DNA of 64,000 bases, taken from assembly GCA_002964805.2 (NCBI GenBank), contig PUDQ02000033.1, positions 1,116,001 through 1,180,000 on the forward strand, read 5' to 3'. Of this stretch, positions 45,578 to 56,715 are shown piece by piece. The stretch is from Trametes villosa. Its lineage: Eukaryota > Basidiomycota > Agaricomycetes > Polyporales > Polyporaceae. The position numbers and the translations under genes are program-made. Below the pieces are notes generated by a model. The model was not told where the DNA came from and made no database searches. It saw only the letters and a program-made list of their open reading frames with translations. The number at the start of each line of letters is the position of its first letter. Position 1 is the stretch's first letter.

Positions 45578-46942
45578 ATGGTCACTCATCGTCGACACCT
45601 TCCACCACCACCTCTTGCCTGTGCTTCCAGGACATCTCTTGATCCTGAAAATACGCCTGTGATAGATGCGGCTCTCAAGCAGCTCAAAGCATGTTCACGG
45701 AGGCTGCAAGCTGCGTTAGCCTCCCATCGCACGGAGCTCCAGGTGCTCGAGCGACTCTACTACAAGGGGAAGAACCAGCATCGCACCGCCCTCTTCTGGC
45801 AACGCGTCGCCGAGATGCGGAAGCTCGGAGGGCGCGTAGACGAAATGCACATGGACGACACGGTCGAGAGTCTCCGGCTTGCATTCTGGGGTGACCCTCT
45901 GTCGCGGACGTGAGTCCCGAGCACTCTCCCAACTGTATTGGCGGCTGAGCCTTACCGACCCATAGTCCAAAGTTGCTAAAGGGATCATGGACCCACTGTC
46001 CAGATGCCAAAGCGTTGCTCTTCGCGATGGAGAGATGTTCTGCATGCTGCACACTGGTTGACCGAGTAAGCCGCCGGCTGCCTGAATGTCCGTGTCCTTT
46101 CTTGGCCGACATATGCTAAATTCTTCCGACCAGGCCCGCGAACGCCTCCTCCGTGCATACGAGTGAGCACACCGTTCCCTGTGGCGTTGCCCACCGAGCG
46201 CGAACTCACCAGTGCGCCTGGGCAGGTCGTTTACGCTGATGATGCAGACGGGTGCATTCTTGCAGCTTGTGCTCGTGCTCGCAGCCATTGCGTCGCGCCT
46301 AAGCATCCTCTTGTCCGAGGTAAAGGCTGCGCTCGAGGTATCGTGGTCTGCAAGCCATCGTGTACTGCAGGCCCTCTTCGTGAGTCCCGCGCCACTTTCA
46401 TGGGGTGGCTTTGGCTGACCCGATGCTAGCCTGCCGAGGCACGCAAGGTCCAGCAACTCGTCAAGCCAGCGTCAGCCTCACCTCCGTCAGCCCGAAGTGC
46501 CTCGCTATCGCGACCGAGGTCGCCGCCTGGAGTTCCTGGGCCAGGCGACGCGCCGGATGAAGATTTAGGCAGCGCCCTCGCTCGCGCCCCTCCCCAGGAG
46601 CGGGCTCCCGAAGAGAACACCGCAGGCGCGTTCGACGCGGATGCAACCGCGACCGAACAGCAGCGATCGGACCCTGCTAGTATGACATACTCTCTGCTAA
46701 ATGAGCTCGCCCAGCCGATCGGTACGCCGCCGATGTTGCCTCCGTCTCCCCCCGCCGGCCTCACATCGTTTCTCTTCGAAGGGCGCGCGCCGCCCGAGGC
46801 CGCAGGGAGTGCGCCGCAGAGCGCACCGGTTCAGCTTGCGGCTAATGGCCCTAAGCGGAAAAAGAGTGACGATCCGAAAGGGAAACCGGTCAAGAAAAAG
46901 AAGAAGAAACGAGACGAGATCGACGACATTTTTGGATTTTAG
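45578..46942 (+). CDS. Nepro-like nucleolar protein (RNase MRP-associated family)
   Basis: Resembles the N-terminal domain of nucleolus and neural progenitor protein (NEPRO), a family tied to RNase MRP/P and rRNA processing. Start at 45578. Exon 1 (to 45909) has ALKQLKACSRRLQAALASHR, then LQVLERLYYKGKNQHRTALF and FWQRVAEMRKLG, the family hallmark. Exon 2 (from 45966) has PKLLKGSWTHCPDAKALLFA. A small exon gives ARERLLRAYE, and the next (about 46210-46379) gives FTLMMQTGAFLQLVLVLAAI, then ASRLSILLSEVKAALEVSW. The last exon starts PAEARKVQQLVKPAS, runs through a Pro/Ser-rich linker, and ends with a Lys-rich signal and RDEIDDIFGF. About 345 residues. The exon 2/3 junction is the least certain. 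Confidence 0.72.
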
Positions 46943-47003
46943 AGTCAATACATCTGTCCGAGCCCGTGGCGGTGGATCATTACAACTGGTCACTCTAACG
47001 CGC

Positions 47004-47110
47004 GTAGGAGACGTGGTAACCAACAAACAACACTACATAGTTGTGCTTAATCCACTACAATACACTTACTGGTTAAACGTAGGGCGAACGAAGCCCTTCG
47101 CACCGAACCA
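47004..47110 (-). repeat. Duplicate copy of the SQR terminal exon
   Basis: An ungapped direct repeat of 47144-47250 at an offset of exactly 140 bases, with about 16 differences in 107 (near 85% identity by hand count). Read on the minus strand this copy encodes WFGAKGFVRPTFNQ followed by a stop, against WFGAKGFVRPTFDQ in the working terminal exon. It lies just beyond the stop of the sulfide:quinone oxidoreductase gene. Differences in the coding part are mostly synonymous. Confidence 0.85.
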
Positions 47111-47143
47111 CTCCGAGTCGTCACTCAAACGCATGGTCCTTGT

Positions 47144-47250
47144 GTAGGAGATGGCGTAACCAATAAACATCACTACAAAGTCGTGGTAATCCCACTGCAA
47201 TACATTTACTGGTCAAAAGTAGGGCGAACGAAGCCCTTGGCACCGAACCA
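47144..47250 (-). repeat. Direct repeat copy containing the working SQR terminal exon
   Basis: Partner of 47004-47110. It contains the last codons and stop of the sulfide:quinone oxidoreductase gene plus part of the 3' untranslated region. Confidence 0.85.
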
Positions 47251-48940
47251 GTTACCCTTGACCTGTTGAAAGTAAAGTTAGCATGGCTCAAGAGCGCGGG
47301 AAGAGTGCCGACAAACCATGTAGTTCCAGTAGACGAAGGGGAAGAAGTCCTTCTTGAGGTAGTAGAACGGCAGGCGGGGGGTGGCCTGGTCGCCCAGGAT
47401 GCTGGCGAACGTCTCCTTGGGCTCCAAGCCGTACTTGAACTCAGCGAGCATTAGCTTGCCGTACCCGGTGAGGAGCTGAGAACACCAGTCAGACACGCGA
47501 ATCCGCGACTCTTCCGAAGAAGCACTCACGGGGCAGCTCGTGTAGCCGTCGTACGCGGCGCCCGCGACCTTGCCGGTGTCCACGACGGAGAAGAGGTTCT
47601 CAGTGAGCACGGGCGCCTGCGCGATGATGGCAGCCGCGGTCTTGCTCGTCGGCAGGCTCGAGCAGTCACCGATCGCCCACACGTTCCCGAGCTCGGGGTT
47701 CGTGTGGCGGAGCGTCGCCTTGTCGACCGACACCCAGCCCGCCTCGTCCGCGATCGGCGCGCCCTTGAGGAAGTCGAGCGGGCCCATCGGCGGCGAGACG
47801 TGGAGGAGCGTGTAGTCGGCGTCGACGGTGCCGTCCGCGGTCTTGAACGTCGCCTTATGCGCGTCCGCGTCGACGGCGACGAGGTTGTGCTGGAAGTGGC
47901 CGCCGACGCCGCGCTCCTGGCGGAGCGCGTTCAGCGCGTCCGAGTACTTCTTCACGCTGAACATGGACGGCATGCCCGTGTAGAAGTCAACGGACACGGT
48001 GTCGCCCCGCCCCGTCCGCTGGTAGCGGTCCCACGCCATCCACATGATCTTCTGCGGGGCTGGACGTGCGTTATGAGCTTTCGACATGGCGCGGAGGCAG
48101 AGCGTGAGACGCACCGCCGGCACACTTAATGACACCCGCGGGCTGGGTGAAGATGGCTTTCCCAGACCGGAGTGCGTCAATGTCCCGCCACACCTTATCG
48201 CATGTGTTGTACGAGTAGATGGAAGACACGCCGGACGTGGGGTCCGCGAGTGCCTTCTCGAGGCCCGGGATCGTCGACCAGTTGATTTGAAGACCAGTCG
48301 CGACGACGAGGTTCTCGTAGGTAATCTTGCGCCCGGAGGCGGTCGTCACCGAGGACGACTTGGGCTCGAACGTCTTGACATTTTCGGGGATGTGCGCCAG
48401 GTGCGAGGGGATGAGCGAGTCCAGCCGCCGCCTAGTCTCAGTCTTGTTCTTCAGGCCGGCACCGACAAGCGTCCTGTGTGACAGCGCTGTGAGAGGTCTG
48501 ACAGCGGTTCCTAGGGGAAGACATGCTTACCACCCAGGCTGTTCGACAGAAATGACATAGCGTCATGGAGTGGGAAGGTCCAGAGCTTGTTAGTGGCCTA
48601 TCGCGACGTGCCCAGCAACGGTGCATGCATACCTGGTAGTAGTGGTACTCGGCGGCGTCGAGGATGGCGATGTCGCCCTTGTTCAGGGCCTTGCCCGCGC
48701 TCTTGAAGCGGTGGTAGATCTGGTTCGCAACCGACAGACCTCCGGAGCCTGGGCGCACGCAGCACGACGATCAGGACATCATGACAAGGCAATGACGGAT
48801 GCATCAGGCATGTTGCGCGCACCTGCTCCGACCACGACGACCTTGAACTTGTCCTTGTCCGCGGCGGTGCTCGCCCAGCGGCGGGCGGCAGCGGCAGCAG
48901 GCGATGACCTCACGAACGCCTTCGACCTAAGCGCGAGCAT
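47206..48940 (-). CDS. hmt2: Mitochondrial sulfide:quinone oxidoreductase
   Basis: Flavoprotein of the mitochondrial inner membrane that oxidises hydrogen sulfide and passes electrons to ubiquinone (Hmt2 in fission yeast, SQOR in animals). Start at 48940 with a basic, Ser/Ala-rich presequence (MLALRSKAFVRSS). The FAD motif VVVVGAGSGGLSVANQIYHR is split by an intron. PGWTFPLHDAMSF follows. The second nucleotide region includes VATGLQINWSTIPGLE. The conserved redox Cys residues appear in GVIKCAGAPQKIMWMAWDRY and GYTSCPLLTGYGKLMLAE. NVWAIGDCSSLPTSKTAAAI is the second flavin motif. C-terminal membrane-anchor residues FFPFVYWNYM splice to VKGNWFGAKGFVRPTFDQ and stop at 47206. Seven or so introns. 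A second copy of the last exon lies downstream at 47004. Confidence 0.92.
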
Positions 48941-49880
48941 CTTTTTCCTTTCGTGTGTAGTCGGTTATGCACAGAGGCCAGGTGCGGTGCAGCCAGGCAG
49001 CAAGCAGGCGGTCAGAACGAGGGTGGGTGCGGCGCAGCAGACGGCGAGCGAGACGGTATATGTGCAGACGAGAAATTCGGAATTTGGTGGCGGCGCGCAA
49101 ATCTAGTCTGTCGCCCGATTCGTCATCATGAGCACGCCGAGGGGCGGCCCGCCCCGCACGCGACCTCGACCTGCGCACGTCGGGCATCGTCCACCACGGC
49201 GCGGGATGCTGTATGTCGCCCAGCAGCGGACAGGACCTAGAACGCAGTGTTTCACGAGCGCAGCGGGAGGGAAATGCAAGAGGTGATGCGGGTCTCCTGG
49301 GCCGCGCGCGCACGGTGACGCACGCGGCCGCCCGGAGAGTAGCCATCGAAACGGCGGGGCCGCTGCCTCTTGTCTCCGCCTCCCTCGCCACCTGCACGTC
49401 GCTCACGCTCACGCCGTCCGCAAGAGCTGCACACGGACGAACTGCTGGCAGTTCACCCAACGTCCTGTCGCCCTCTTGATACCCTTCTGTCTTCTGTCAC
49501 ACGTCTCGCACGCCGCCGGCCTGGTCGCCCTTGCACGCCCCACACGCCCGCGGCGACGTTCCGTGGCTGATAGCGGGTCTCCGGACGGTTGCGACATCGC
49601 CCGCTCCCACACGCGTCGACGTCGACCATATAACGGCCCAGCGGTGCGTGACCCAGCCCCGTCGTCCCTCGCAACCCCCTTCTGCCGCTGCGCCGGCGCT
49701 GACTCCCTCGTTCGTTCATTTCAGCCCCCGGTGTATTAGTTGCTCCCCTTCTTCTACACCCGCTGTGCGGTCGTAGCCACCCCCTTCGCCAGCAGCAGGA
49801 CTGACTTTCGCGCCCACGAAGCCCCCTACGAACCCGAACCCGCGCCGGCCCGCCCTCGCACTTCATATACCGCGGTTTGC
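48941..49880. promoter_or_regulatory. Divergent promoter, 0.9 kb
   Basis: Spacer between the sulfide:quinone oxidoreductase and Mso1-like starts. Pyrimidine-rich stretches at 49740-49870 probably form the 5' leader of the plus-strand gene. Longer open frames here are antisense pairs without motifs. Confidence 0.35.
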
Positions 49881-51255
49881 ATGTCTGTCTCCGGCCGAGC
49901 CAACTTCGGACTCCCATCCACCCCTCGCGCACGCTCCTTCGCTGCGGGCCCTGCCAGACAAGATATTCCTTCACGCCCCGGGAGTTCTGCGAGCGAGCGC
50001 CGCCCACCTCCTTCTAGCTACAATGCACCCCCACCTCTGCCCAACCAGCCCCGTGTAATTCGCCCACAGAGATCGTATACGACTTTGCCTTCAGCCCCGT
50101 CAGGTAGCGTTCGCTCCCGCTCACTCGATCGTAGAGCAGAACCCCGCCATGCTCCCTCGAGATCGGACCCCCCTCCGCCACTGCCAGGCCTGCCTACCTC
50201 TCGCAGGCTTGCTCGCGCGCCTACCCAGAGCCGCAGCAACGCAAACCTGCACGCAGCAACGCGATCAGTCGACAACTATGGCTATCGCAGGAGTGAGGAC
50301 GTCATGTCGGACTCCGCCTCGTCGTCAGGCGGCTCTGGCTCGTTCTCCCCCTTGAGTGCGGCGTCCTCGAGGACCAGCATGGACGAGGGGGAAGGGGAGG
50401 AGAAGACGCACAAGACACCCGCAGGCCACGGCTCGTCGCTCTGGACCAATATCACGAGCGTAGCGAGCAACCTCACCATCAGCGTCAGCAAGGCGTGGTC
50501 GACCAACGTCGCAACTTATAGCGGCGAAGGTGCGTTCTCGCTGCCGTACCCATCGCCATCTTACAGCAGCAGTTATTTACGGAGATCATTCAACAGAGAC
50601 ACCCGTGGGAGGCGAGTCCCGCCTCACGCGCGCGATGAAAGCCTATCATATCGACAAGGCCCGCAACCCGTCTGACCTCCCAGAGTGGCTCTTCGACGAA
50701 CGCGAGCGGGGCGTCCGCGGCCATCAGAACGAGCCTGCCCCCCGCATGGAGGAACGGGCAGCGGCTCCGGCGCCGTCCACGCTTTCGCGCTCGATGACGA
50801 TGGCCCGCCGCGATGAACCTGCACCCCCACCGCGTATTGCACGCGGCCCTACCCTCGCGGACCGCCGGGGGAACGCACCCGCAGAGTCGAGCGCGGGCAG
50901 CGAGGAGCACGTCACGAAGTCGATGGCGCGCCTGCGTGCGCTGCGCGACGCGAAGCGCAACGCGAAGGTGCGCTTCCACGGCGGCGAGGAAGAGCAGGAG
51001 GACGCCCCTGCGGAGGAGGCTCGGGAGATGCTACCACCAGCTGGACGTTACGGTGGTTCTTCCGCGCCGATCCCGCCGCCGCGGTCGAGTGCCAGGCCCG
51101 CACCCGCACCCGTATCAAGGGAGCCCCCGACGAGGCCGATCGCAAGGGGCACGATGCCGGCGCCTCTTGGCGCGGGCGCCCCCCTCGGGGGTCGCGGGCG
51201 GCAACCCTCTACGCGAGTGGGGTTGCCGTCGGGGGTGCGCCCGCTACGGGCGTAA
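49881..51255 (+). CDS. Mso1-like exocytosis protein
   Basis: Two exons (49881-50529 and 50597-51255) with one 67-nt intron give about 435 residues. The N-terminal 190 residues are Ser/Pro/Arg-rich and look disordered. The central block LWTNITSVASNLTISVSKAW, then STNVATYSGEE and TPVGGESRLTRAMKAYHIDK followed by DLPEWLFDERERG, matches the pattern of the Mso1 Sec1-binding domain (membrane helix, then a short segment ending in P.WLF). Mso1 binds the SM protein Sec1 and the plasma membrane during SNARE assembly in exocytosis. The C-terminal part is again low-complexity and Pro/Ala/Arg-rich, with one helical segment (SMARLRALRDAKRNAKVRFH). Assignment rests on the central block only. Confidence 0.65.
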
Positions 51256-52895
51256 TGGTTGAGCGCAGCGATTATGAAGATTGCAGTCGCCGGGCCCGGG
51301 TGTTGGATTATCGGGGGCGGTAGATGTCGGCGATACTTATTTTGGTGGTGCGTCCCTGCTTCGCGCGGCGTTGTGGACGGACGGCGGACGCGCACAGGCA
51401 TCTTGTTGGGTCTTGGGACGGAGCGGTGCGCAGTGCTGTTGTGATAGATTTCTTGTACGCTCCCTGTGCTCTTACTGGACGGTATACTTACGAATCTAAA
51501 CTTGCGGCGCGTTTGTCGTGTTGTACAGCATGCCCAGCGGACGCGTGATTGACGCGGCGCCGCGTTCGAGCGAGGTGGTGATGGCGGGAATGCTCCCCTC
51601 TGACAGCTGTTGTGCGCAGGAGTGCTTGTCGCCTGGGGGTGCAGCCCGAGTGTCTGGAGCCGGGCGGGCGCGGTGCATGCACGTCAACGCAGTGATTGGG
51701 CCGTGATTGTCGCCAGTGCTGCGTAGTACGTAGGAAACACGCCCTTTGTAATGTGGTACACATCTCCCAGCAGGCCGCATGAGAAACAGATGATAGATGT
51801 CTCGCGCGGACGATCATACATAGCCACTACGGAAGGTGACGAGCGGACTTCCTTTGTGCAGACACCTGAACTTCGGACATACGTCTTGGCATGTTACTTC
51901 CGGGGGTGCAGAAGATTGACGCGACGGCGCTCGAAGGCGCAAAAAGTGCGCTTGGCCACCCGGTGGAAGGGACGGCGGGAAGGTCTCGGCGGGTCAATGA
52001 ACGGGACGAGATAGAGACACATGGCCGGTGGCCTGTGCGGGGTGATCACGATCATGATAGAGGAGTGGTACCTGGACGGCGGAACGATGCAGTCTCACGC
52101 GCTCGTGCTTAGCGCGGTGCAGAAGCATCGGTGCTGTCGAGAAAAGTGCAGGCGAGTACATCGCAGCTGATGCGAGTGGAGAGGGCCAAACGAGGGTGGG
52201 CTGATGGACGTGCACTGCAGCGAGTATTTTTGCGTTCGAGGGCGGCTGGCGAGATGGCGATGGCGGGTGGGCCGCCCGAGGAGGAGGATGGGAGGAAGTG
52301 GGGAAGGGGTCGTGATGGCAGCTGTCGCGAGGAGGGAGGTCGACAGATCGCGTTGAGGGTGCAGCCCATTGGCCGCCTTCCCGCGCATACGAAGCGTCCC
52401 CGGCCGGCTGCGCGGATTGGCTGGGGCCGGGGAGGGCGGGCAGAACTCTTGGGCCGTTCTGTTGGTTTGCCGGGAGAGGGCGTCGGGCGTCCGAGGGCTG
52501 ATGAGCGTCGATGGATGATCTGTCGCCATGGCGAGTCTGCGCTTCAATCTCCGAACGCCCTCAGCCCGTCCCATATAAGGCCTCTCGCCCGGCCCTCCCC
52601 TCGGTTCGTCAACCTTTTCGTTCGCCCCCTTCGTTCTTTGCCTCTGGCTCCATCTTAGTCGAGTTGAATCTCGACTTCCTCTCTTTCTTCTTCGTTCTTC
52701 GGGGTCAGTCTTCCCTCCCTCCTCGTCCCTGCGAGTGCGCGTGCTGACGGCTTCCGCAGATCACCTCCTTTGACAGGGGCAACAGCTGCAAACCTCCAGG
52801 GAGGCCTATTCAACGTCTAGATTGACACATTCCTGTCCTGTCCTCACGCCAGCCACCACACCTCGACGGTCTTTTCCTAGCTCACGTTAATCACA
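51256..52895. other. 1.6-kb upstream region of the cupredoxin gene
   Basis: No coding region is supported. A TATA box (52574-52579) is followed by a CT-rich leader (52610-52710) and a possible leader intron with a donor near 52703 and acceptor near 52760. The long spacer is unusual for this window and may hold upstream control sites for a strongly expressed gene. Confidence 0.4.
52574..52579 (+). promoter_or_regulatory. TATA box of the cupredoxin gene
   Basis: TATAAG lies about 320 bases before the start codon and just ahead of a CT-rich tract, the usual layout of highly expressed basidiomycete genes. Position of the transcription start is inferred. Confidence 0.5.
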
Positions 52896-54544
52896 ATGCG
52901 CGTCCTCTCCGCTTTCGTCACCACCACCCTCTTCGCCGGCCTTGCCGCCGCGCTCCCCGCCCCCCAGGGTGCCGCGCTCCTTAAGCGCACTGACAGGTAA
53001 GCGTTTGCCGTGTCTCCTGCCTAATCCAGTAACTAAGTTTTCGTTCCCTGTCCGGCAGCTACGACTCCTCGTCCGGCTCGTACGGTGGATCGTACGGCGG
53101 CTCTTCCTCCGGCAGCTACGGCGGCTCGTCGTCCGGCAGCTACGGTGACTCCTCGTCGAAGTCCTCGTCGTCTTCGTCCTCCTCTTCCTCGTCGTCCTCT
53201 TCTTCGTCCTCGTCCTCCTCGAGCTCGGGCTACGGCTCCAGCTCCAGCAGCTCCTCTGACTGCAAGGACGGCAAGTGCGACAGCTCCTCCAGCAAGGACA
53301 ACGGCTCCAGCTACGGCAGCTCGAACGACAACAAGGGCTCCAGCTACGGCGGCTCGAACGACAACAAGGGCTCCAGCTACGGTGGCTCCAACGACAACAA
53401 GGGCTCGAACTACGGCTCTTCGTCCTCGTCGTCGGAGTACAACAAGGGCTCCACCTCCACCACCGAGTACAACAAGGGCTCGTACTCTACTTCCTCCGAG
53501 TACAAGGCCTCGTCGACGAGCAAGTACACTCCCGCGACTTCGACCGCGGACGCGACCTCCACCACCAGCAGCTACGGCTCCTCGTACACCAGCCCCTCGT
53601 ACGGCTCTGGCTCCAGCAACTGGGGTAGCTCTGGCTACAACGACTGCGTGCAGCAGTGTGTTGCGTCGTTCGGCCCCCCTCCCGCGAGCTACACTCCCCC
53701 TCCCAGCTCCAGCAGCGGCAACGACAGCGGCAGCAAGGGCTCCGGCACCACCCACACCGTCATCGTCGCCCCCACCCAGGGTGTCCTCCGCTACATTCCC
53801 TTCGCCGTGAACGCCTCCGTCGGCGACACCGTCATGTTCCAGTGGGGCGCCAAGAACCACACCGTCACGAAGTCGTCGCAGCTCGAGCTCTGCAACAAGA
53901 CCAGCGACGCGCCCTTCGCGTCCGGCGAGCAGAACGCGCCCTTCACGTTCACCCAGGTCGTCAACGACACGAAGCCCGTCTTCTACTACTGCGGCACCCC
54001 CGGTCACTGCCAGAAGGGCATGTTCGGTATGATCAACCCTCCCTCGGTCTACAACGCCCCCTCGTCCGTTAGCCAGATGATGGGCGGTGCGGTCTCCAAC
54101 TCCTCCGACATGGCCGCGATGATGGCGTACACGAACAAGATGACCGACGGCAACGACAAGGCGGCCAACTGGGGCGCAAACATCGACATGGCGCAGGTCC
54201 CCGACTGGGCCCACGGCGCGCTTCTCGAGAACGTCATGTACACGCGTGCGTTCCTCGGCGCCAACAAGGAGGTCCTCCAGGCCGACGGCTCCATCGACCT
54301 CAACTCGCACGGCGCGCCCCTCCAGCTCCCCACCGACATGTCGACCGTCAACAACGCCGTTGACGCGCAGCCCGCCGCCTCCGCCGCTGCCGGCACCTCC
54401 GCTCCCGCGGCGCCCTCTGCGTCCGCTGCTGGTGCCGCTGCCTCCCCCGCGGCGTCTGGCAAGACCAACGGCGCTGCGTCGAAGGCCGCCTCGAGCGCGC
54501 TCTTCGGTGTCGCTGCGATCGCCGCCGCCATGCTCGCGCTCTAA
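52896..54544 (+). CDS. Serine-rich secreted cupredoxin, GPI-anchored
   Basis: An extracellular blue-copper type protein of 528 residues; fungal members are linked to stress, fruiting and wood decay, function unsettled. Exons 52896-52996 and 53059-54544. A signal peptide (RVLSAFVTTTLFAGLAAA) precedes a 200-residue region very rich in Ser, Gly and Tyr, with a run of 22 Ser and a tandem repeat of SSYGGSNDNKG. The cupredoxin domain spans about residues 265-365: HTVIVAPTQGVLRYIPFAVN, VGDTVMFQWGAKNHTVTKSS, PFASGEQNAPFTFTQVV and VFYYCGTPGHCQKGMFGMI. The type 1 copper ligands His (in NHTV), Cys (YYC), His (GHC) and Met (GMF) are all present. A C-terminal Ala/Ser stretch and a hydrophobic tail (SALFGVAAIAAAMLAL) suggest a GPI anchor. 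Confidence 0.9.
53303..53401 (+). repeat. 33-bp tandem repeat in the cupredoxin linker
   Basis: Three units of 33 bases, starting at 53303, 53336 and 53369, with a partial fourth from 53402. They encode SSYG(S/G)SNDNKG. Units differ at a few positions. Confidence 0.85.
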
Positions 54545-55227
54545 GCGTGATGTAGCTGCTCCCCTGGACACTCCCTACGCTCGATCACAGTAGGTGTACA
54601 TGGACTCTCATGGACTAGGGCGCCGTCTATAGCCATAGCTCTCGGACTCTTCCCACGACGCGCACTGTAGATCTGCTACGATACCGCTTTCCTCATGGTG
54701 CTTTTTGCTGCGCTCACGGACTCCTCGGACACTTTCTAGCTATACCTCCCGCCGTATTGCTGCGCTCTCGTGATCCCTTACCCTTTTACGTTTTACCTTA
54801 CTAGTCTCGCATGCGAGGAAAAGGTCCCACCTCCCACAATGCTTAGGGCAGTCGCTGTAGGTAGCAATACTATCAGGTCTGACGCCCCCCGTTTCTTGGC
54901 TTATGCCGGTGTGAACTGTGAGCTCGGCCATGGTCCGGAACTCGTTGGCGGGAGTTGTGCGAATAGTTCGGTCTCTCACGTCAGTCCTCTTGCCTGTTGA
55001 GCACACGACCTTGTCTTGGCTGAAAGGAGTCCCTCCGGAGCAGCATCTGCACAGAAACCGGTTCGTAATTCATTGCCAGGGGCGTGCGTTCTACATGGGA
55101 AGTGCGATGGTCTAGCCCAATCCTAACTCTGTTGCAATACAAGCATGGTTACATCCGGTGAATAGTGTTGCTACATCCTCCGAGCGAGGCCGCCGTCGAC
55201 GTTCCAACCCAGAATCGCCGGTCGCGC
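54545..55227. other. Convergent 3' spacer, no gene seen
   Basis: About 680 bases between convergent stops. Open frames are short and carry no motif. Confidence 0.35.
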
Positions 55228-56150
55228 TCACAGATACAGGGCGTAGAGGAAGCCGTCGTAGCCCTTCTCGCTGACGGTGCCAATGGTCGTCGCGTCGACC
55301 TCCTTGTCCTCCTTGATGTGCGCGAGCAGGTTGCGCACCCCGCGGACGTTCTCGTCGTCGATGTCCGGGTTCGCGACGGTGCCGTTGCGGATCACGTTGT
55401 CGACGATCTGCGCCGCATTCGATCAGCCTTACGCTCGTGCCTGCGGTGAAAGGGTACAGAAGGAAGGGGACGCACGATGACACCGCCGCGGCGGACGAGG
55501 CGTTTCGCCTGGAGGAAGTACGTGAGGTTGCTCGCCTTGTCGGCGTCGATGAACGCGAAGTCGAACTTCTCGTCCGACGGCAGCGTCTGGAGCGTCTCGG
55601 CCGCGGGCCCGACGAGCACCTTCACCTTGTTCGCGACGCCCGCGTACTCGAAGTTGTTCCGCGCGACCTGCGGGCAAGGAACGGGCACGGTCAGTCATGG
55701 TCATGTGCGCGAGAAGCACGGTGGGGTGGCAACGCGACGCACTTCGGCGAAGTTCTCCTTGAGCTCGCAGGTGATGACCTTCCCGTCTTCGGGCACTGCG
55801 CGCGCGAACCAGATGGTGGAGTACCTATCAGAAGGGGGTGCGGGTCAGTCAAGCGAAGGACCGAGTGAGTCACTAGCAGCTTACCCTCCCAGGGTGCCGA
55901 CCTCAAGGATGCGCTTCGCGCCAATGCTGCGGGCGAGGAGGTGCAGGAGCTTGCCCTGTCCAGCGTGAACGTTGATCTCAGGGAGTCCGTTCTCGTCGCT
56001 GTACTTCAGCGACCGCTCGAGCGCATCGTCCTTGGGGATGAGGAACGACGCGTGGAAGTCGTCTGAACGGACCCAGTTGGGATCGGGCTTGGAGAGCATG
56101 AAGCGGCGGTGGCTGGGAGGCTGGGGAGGGGTGGGGTCGGTGCTGGCCAT
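55228..56150 (-). CDS. Class I SAM-dependent O-methyltransferase (CCoAOMT type)
   Basis: Methyltransferase_3 family, the metal-dependent caffeoyl-CoA/catechol O-methyltransferase type. Start at 56150 (MASTDPTPPQPPSHRRFMLS). Exon 1 ends GAKRILEVGTLGG, the glycine-rich SAM motif, and splices to YSTIWFARAVPEDGKVITCE. The third exon has ARNNFEYAGVANKVKVLVGP and FDFAFIDADKASNLTYFLQA, with the metal-binding Asp. The last gives IVDNVIRNGTVANPDIDDEN, with the Asp-Asn metal ligands, and ends GYDGFLYALYL at 55228. About 245 residues, the family norm. Substrate (phenolic or catechol) cannot be read from sequence. Confidence 0.88.
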
Positions 56151-56715
56151 GGCGGATGGGGCGCGATGCTTTATACTGCGGGTGCTTCGTTCACAGGAGG
56201 TGGTTCTGAGCAGAGGTGCGCGCGCACACACTTGCCGCCGTGGCAGCGGCACCCTGTGCAGCCCCGTCCGTATCATCGCGCTGACTCGGCCGCGGTCGCA
56301 CATGCACCCTGCCCCTGCCCTGTCCAGCAGCGTGTGCGGTCCTACGCAGCGGCGCGCGCACACGCGATGTTCACAGCGTTTGTAGCATATAGAGCTGCGA
56401 AGACGCGAGCGTGTGTGAATGGCGCGACGGCCCTGCGAGAGCAGCGTCGACGGTGTGAGCGGCGGTCGTGGACTCTCGCTCGCCCGCCACCGTCGGCGAA
56501 TTCGAATTCGGCAGCTTATCTGATAGTGGCCCATCTGCATCTAATCTGCGGTCGCGCACGTGAGGCGCCGCGTCGCGTGGTTGTTGACGAGCGTGACGCG
56601 TGGGAACATTGACGCGCCGCGACCTGAACACGAACACCATCATCCCATCCACTCCGCCCTCCCGCCGCCCCGCCCATCGTCCCCGACGGCGCTCGGGCAT
56701 CACCAGCCGCACATC
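56151..56715. promoter_or_regulatory. Divergent promoter with ACGCGT site
   Basis: About 565 bases between divergent starts. GTGACGCGTGG near 56593-56603 contains the MCB-like core ACGCGT about 115 bases before the Src1 start. TTTATACT near 56169 sits close to the methyltransferase start. Confidence 0.4.

Noticed and set aside
49252..49460. Open frames between the SQR and Mso1-like genes
   Set aside because: Short, on both strands, without motifs; the region is better explained as a bidirectional promoter.
53033..54571. 512-codon minus-strand open frame opposite the cupredoxin gene
   Set aside because: It is antisense to a GC-rich, Ser-rich gene with intact domain motifs; the translation is a Gly/Arg/Val mixture with no family features.
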